Positions 6,178 to 8,186 of a DNA stretch of 8,186 bases are shown piece by piece. The DNA is from an uncultured Lachnospiraceae bacterium. GTDB lineage: Bacteria; Bacillota; Clostridia; Lachnospirales; Lachnospiraceae. The notes under the pieces were generated by a model. That model did no database searches. It worked only from the letters and a program-made list of their open reading frames with translations, and was not told the origin of the DNA. How positions within the stretch are numbered: the first letter of the stretch is position 1; each line of letters starts with the position of its first letter. Made by a program: the position numbers and the translations under genes. The DNA lies in contig CATYEA010000079.1 in NCBI GenBank assembly GCA_958405355.1, positions 1 to 8,186 on the forward strand, written 5' to 3'.

Positions 6178-6211
6178 AAAAAGCCCTGAATATAAACATA
6201 TTCAGAGCTTT
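6178..6211 (-). terminator. Riboswitch expression-platform terminator
   Basis: On the minus strand a perfect 14-bp stem (6198-6211 with 6180-6193, including one G-U pair) closes a 4-base loop and is followed by five U residues. It begins about 30 bases after the FMN aptamer and 79 bases before the kinase start codon. This is the position of a transcription-attenuation terminator controlled by the aptamer. Confidence 0.9.
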
Positions 6212-6240
6212 CTAACGCAAAAAATAAACACGACATTTAC

Positions 6241-6349
6241 TTTCTTCTCTCATCCAGACTATACTGTCGGTTTCGGAATCACACCGAATCATGCCTTACG
6301 GCTCGCGGACTTTACCGCCGGTAGGGACTTTCACCCTGCCCTGAAGAAA
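6241..6349 (-). promoter_or_regulatory. FMN riboswitch (RFN element)
   Basis: An RNA aptamer that binds flavin mononucleotide. Read on the minus strand it contains, in order, the family's most conserved blocks: CAGGGCAGGGTGAAAGTCCC, TACCGGCGGTAAAGTCCGCG, AGCC, ATTCGGTGTGATTCCGAA, ACCGACAGTATAGTCTGGAT and GAGAGAAGA. The ends TTTCTTC (6343-6349) and GAAGAAA (6241-6247) pair to make a 7-bp P1 stem closing the multi-branched structure. It begins one or two bases after the merR stop codon and has its own promoter just upstream. Together with the downstream terminator it looks like a complete 'off' switch in which bound FMN favours termination. The first gene beyond it is the FGGY kinase, which is an unusual target; the normal targets are riboflavin synthesis and transport genes. 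Confidence 0.97.
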
Positions 6350-6350
6350 T

Positions 6351-7118
6351 TTAACTGCCTTCATTATACACTACCTTGACAGCATTTGCAAGCAGCTCAG
6401 CACAGCCAGCCACATCGCCGTCATAATATGCCTTAAATCGTTCATCGGCCACATACATTGCCGCAATGCCTTTATGGATTTCCGGTGAATACTGCTTCAA
6501 TGTCATTTGGAGCCATTCTTTATGAAGGCCCACGATTTTTCTGGCCTCATCACTGTCCGGACTGGCCCCAGCCAAAACTGCCTCTTTCAAAGCAGCCTTT
6601 ATCTCTTCTTCCAGCATTTTGAACTGCTGCCATTTCTCTTCGGACATGTTCAGCATTTTCCGATTCGAAGCATCCACTTCATCATCCCCGTATTTTTCCC
6701 GAATTTCTTTCCCGTATTTTTCTTCATTTTCCCGAATCAGACCTTCTTTAAAGGCCTGGAACTTTTCTCTGTCTTTCATCTCACATTCTCCTTTCATTGA
6801 CCCAAGCGTCTGCTTTACTGTCCAAATCAAAGAATCCACATGTTTTCTCTGATTTTCCAACACCATAAGATGCTCTTCCAATGCCTTCACAATATCAAAA
6901 TCCTCTTCGTAAATGATTTTCCGAATCTGCTTTAAATCAAATCCCCGCTCTCTGTAAAACAGAATCTGCTGCAGAACAGCCACTTCTGAATCCCCGTAAA
7001 ATCGATACCCGGCATCACTCACATACATAGGTTTCAAAAGTCCGATTTCATCATAATAACGCAGAGTGCGTGCACTCACTCCGGCCAGCTCCGATAACTC
7101 CCGGATACTGTAAGTCAT
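6351..7118 (-). CDS. MerR-family regulator with TipAS ligand-binding domain
   Basis: A 255-residue regulator. Residues 1-70 form a MerR winged helix-turn-helix (MTYSIRELSELAGVSARTLR, then YYDEIGLLKP and the wing SDAGYRFYG). A helical linker at about 75-112 fits the family's dimerising coiled coil. The C-terminal part (about 125-250, KFGL-like EKWQQFKMLEEEIKAAL, HKEWLQMT, and IAAMYVADERFKAYYDGDVAG) matches the TipAS antibiotic-recognition domain of Streptomyces TipAL and Bacillus Mta. In that group drug binding makes the regulator activate its own and efflux genes. The ATG at 7118 is preferred over 7124 because AAAGGAGG lies two bases before the latter and eight before the former. It follows an EamA exporter gene, which it may control, and its own promoter has the MerR-type long spacer. 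Confidence 0.92.
   Translation of the reverse strand: MTYSIRELSELAGVSARTLRYYDEIGLLKPMYVSDAGYRFYGDSEVAVLQQILFYRERGFDLKQIRKIIYEEDFDIVKALEEHLMVLENQRKHVDSLIWTVKQTLGSMKGECEMKDREKFQAFKEGLIRENEEKYGKEIREKYGDDEVDASNRKMLNMSEEKWQQFKMLEEEIKAALKEAVLAGASPDSDEARKIVGLHKEWLQMTLKQYSPEIHKGIAAMYVADERFKAYYDGDVAGCAELLANAVKVVYNEGS
6363..6391 (-). promoter_or_regulatory. Sigma-A promoter driving the FMN riboswitch
   Basis: On the minus strand TTGCAA (6386-6391) and a perfect TATAAT (6363-6368) are separated by 17 bases. Transcription would start near 6356, a few bases before the aptamer P1 stem. The promoter lies inside the last codons of the merR gene, so the riboswitch unit does not rely on read-through from merR. 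Confidence 0.75.
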
Positions 7119-7145
7119 TTTCATCGCCTCCTTTGGTATAAATCC

Positions 7146-7176
7146 AGCATATCCCTTGACGCAGCGTCAAAGTCAA
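7146..7176 (-). promoter_or_regulatory. MerR-type promoter and operator of the TipAS regulator
   Basis: On the minus strand TTGACT (7171-7176) and TATGCT (7146-7151) are 19 bases apart, the over-long spacer that MerR-family activators need in order to twist DNA. The spacer contains a perfect dyad, TTGACGC-T-GCGTCAA (7156-7170), the expected operator position. Transcription would start near 7139, about 20 bases before the ATG at 7118. The -35 box overlaps the TGA stop codon of the exporter gene (7173-7175). Confidence 0.8.
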
Positions 7177-8072
7177 GAAGAAATTTTTTTCGTTGAAAAC
7201 TTTCCTTCAGAAATAAATAACCCGGCCAGGGTCAAAAGCGTCCCGGCCCCCGACATCCAGGTAACTTTTTCATGCAAAATCAACGCCGAAGTCACCACGG
7301 TAATAACCGGAACCATATAAATATATACGCTGGTCTTGACGGCTCCCAGGATTTTCACGGCAAAATTCCATGTTACAAAGCAGAGCGCTGATGCTCCAAG
7401 TCCCAGGTAAACCATGTTCAGCAAATACACCGGGTATGTAAACCGCCACAGACCAATATGACAATCAAAGAAAAACAGTGTCGGAAGCATAAATAAAAGT
7501 CCATAGAAAAATATTCTGCGGGTCGTGAGAATAGTCGTATATCCAAAGCCTGCGATTCTTTTTGTCAAAATAGAATAAACCGCCCATACCAAGGCTGCCA
7601 GAAGCGCCAATAAATCCCCCACTGGATTCAAGGCCATGGATGCGCCGTTAAAGCTGATCAGACAAATACCTGCCATAGCGACAACGAAGCCAATAAAGAA
7701 ATTAATCCGCAGTTTTTCTTCATTTTTCACAAGCAAATGCGTCAAGATGGCAGTAAAAAACGGGGCTACCGAGATGATAACACCTACATTCTGGGCCAAC
7801 GTATAAGTCAGGGCAATATTTTCCAAAAGATAATACAGACAAATACCACACAACCCGGCCCCTGCAAAAGTCAATTCCTGTTTAAAACTTGTCCCCTTCA
7901 TTCGCCGCGGGCAAACCAGTATCAACGCCAAAAATCCCATAATAAAGCGAAAAAACAAAATCTCCACCGGCTGAAAATCAACCAGCAGGATTTTCGTCGA
8001 GATAAATGTAGTGCCCCAAATAATAATCGTGAGCAAGGCCGCTCCATGGCCGGCCGTCAATTTATTCTCCAT
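7173..8072 (-). CDS. EamA/DMT-superfamily transporter
   Basis: A 299-residue integral membrane protein of the drug/metabolite transporter superfamily with ten predicted transmembrane helices arranged as two EamA repeats, about residues 8-140 and 152-288. The first repeat carries the IIWGTTFISTK start and the LENIALTYTLAQNVGVIISVAP-type motif near 83-104 (one of the family's best conserved stretches). The second carries LLALLAALVWAVYSILTKR and VPVITVVTSALILHEKV. Members export amino acids, nucleosides, drugs or other metabolites; the substrate cannot be told here. The ATG at 8072 is supported by GGAGG about eight bases upstream. It overlaps the AraC-type gene by 11 bases and is followed by a TipAS-type MerR regulator, so it may act as an efflux pump under one or both. 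Confidence 0.93.
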   Translation of the reverse strand: MENKLTAGHGAALLTIIIWGTTFISTKILLVDFQPVEILFFRFIMGFLALILVCPRRMKGTSFKQELTFAGAGLCGICLYYLLENIALTYTLAQNVGVIISVAPFFTAILTHLLVKNEEKLRINFFIGFVVAMAGICLISFNGASMALNPVGDLLALLAALVWAVYSILTKRIAGFGYTTILTTRRIFFYGLLFMLPTLFFFDCHIGLWRFTYPVYLLNMVYLGLGASALCFVTWNFAVKILGAVKTSVYIYMVPVITVVTSALILHEKVTWMSGAGTLLTLAGLFISEGKFSTKKISS

Positions 8073-8186
8073 GCTGTTTTCCTCCGTCTGTTTTTTGATC
8101 TGTGCTCATCCGGCCATTCCGTGCAGGTACAAATATTTCCCGATATGCACCCGGAGACAATCCGATAAACCGACTGAAATAATTTG
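8062..8186 (-). CDS. AraC-family transcriptional regulator, C-terminal end (cut by window edge)
   Basis: Only the last 40 codons are inside the window, in the frame that starts with AAT at 8184. The peptide begins NYFSRFIGLSPGAYREIF, which is the second helix-turn-helix end of AraC/XylS proteins (consensus YFSR.F....G.SP..YR). It is followed by a polar tail of about 20 residues to a TAA at 8064-8062. The frame overlaps the EamA gene start by 11 bases, and the EamA ribosome binding site is inside it, so the two genes are most likely cotranscribed and translationally coupled. The spacing within NYFSRFIGLSPG is shorter than usual, as if several residues between F and G are missing, so the tail may be an atypical or slightly deleted version. 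Signal-sensing and first DNA-binding parts lie outside the window. Confidence 0.8.
   Translation of the reverse strand, partial: NYFSRFIGLSPGAYREIFVPARNGRMSTDQKTDGGKQHGE

Noticed and set aside
7737..8168. A 143-codon plus-strand frame
   Set aside because: It is opposite the EamA and AraC genes, has a low-complexity polar product and no ribosome site.
1..8186. CRISPR arrays, tRNA or rRNA genes, insertion sequences, prophage or toxin-antitoxin genes
   Set aside because: No repeat-spacer pattern, cloverleaf arms, transposase motifs or terminal inverted repeats were found on reading both strands.

Overview
The window looks like chromosomal DNA of an endospore-forming Clostridia, most likely a Lachnospiraceae-type gut anaerobe. 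The lineage is inferred from a canonical spoIIID, strong AGGAGG-type ribosome binding sites, intrinsic terminators, moderate GC and protein family types. No species is claimed. All genes are compact and intact except one cut by the right edge. I see no insertion sequence, phage gene, tRNA, rRNA or CRISPR array.

Left block (about 31-1992, minus strand). The aspartate ammonia-lyase gene aspA is followed, through a 4-base GTGA start/stop overlap, by a 45-residue cysteine-rich ORF. The sporulation regulator gene spoIIID comes next, with a hairpin terminator behind it. A sequence matching the Bacillus sigma-E consensus lies in the end of the small ORF, so spoIIID probably has its own mother-cell promoter although aspA transcription could also run into it.

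Centre-left (2052-3066, plus strand). An Lrp/AsnC regulator gene is divergent from aspA and 11 bases ahead of mscL. The MscL channel has a C-terminal zinc ribbon. The divergent intergenic region holds sigma-A-like promoters for both directions and a 7-bp inverted repeat that could be an Lrp operator. A 13-bp hairpin after mscL serves as a terminator for both converging transcription units.

Centre (3073-6391, minus strand). In transcription order this part has a sigma-A promoter in the end of the merR gene, an almost perfect FMN riboswitch, an intrinsic terminator, an FGGY-family sugar kinase, a small BFD-like [2Fe-2S] protein, an SseB-family protein and an uncharacterised 139-residue protein. 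The riboswitch is the main surprise. The first gene after it is a carbohydrate kinase, and there is no recognisable riboflavin synthesis or transport gene in the window.

Right block (6351-8186, minus strand). The C-terminal end of an AraC-family regulator overlaps the start of an EamA/DMT-family exporter. A MerR regulator with a TipAS-type ligand domain follows. Its promoter has the 19-bp spacer and central dyad typical of MerR-controlled promoters, and its -35 box overlaps the stop codon of the exporter gene. Two drug- or metabolite-sensing regulators therefore bracket one efflux-type transporter.
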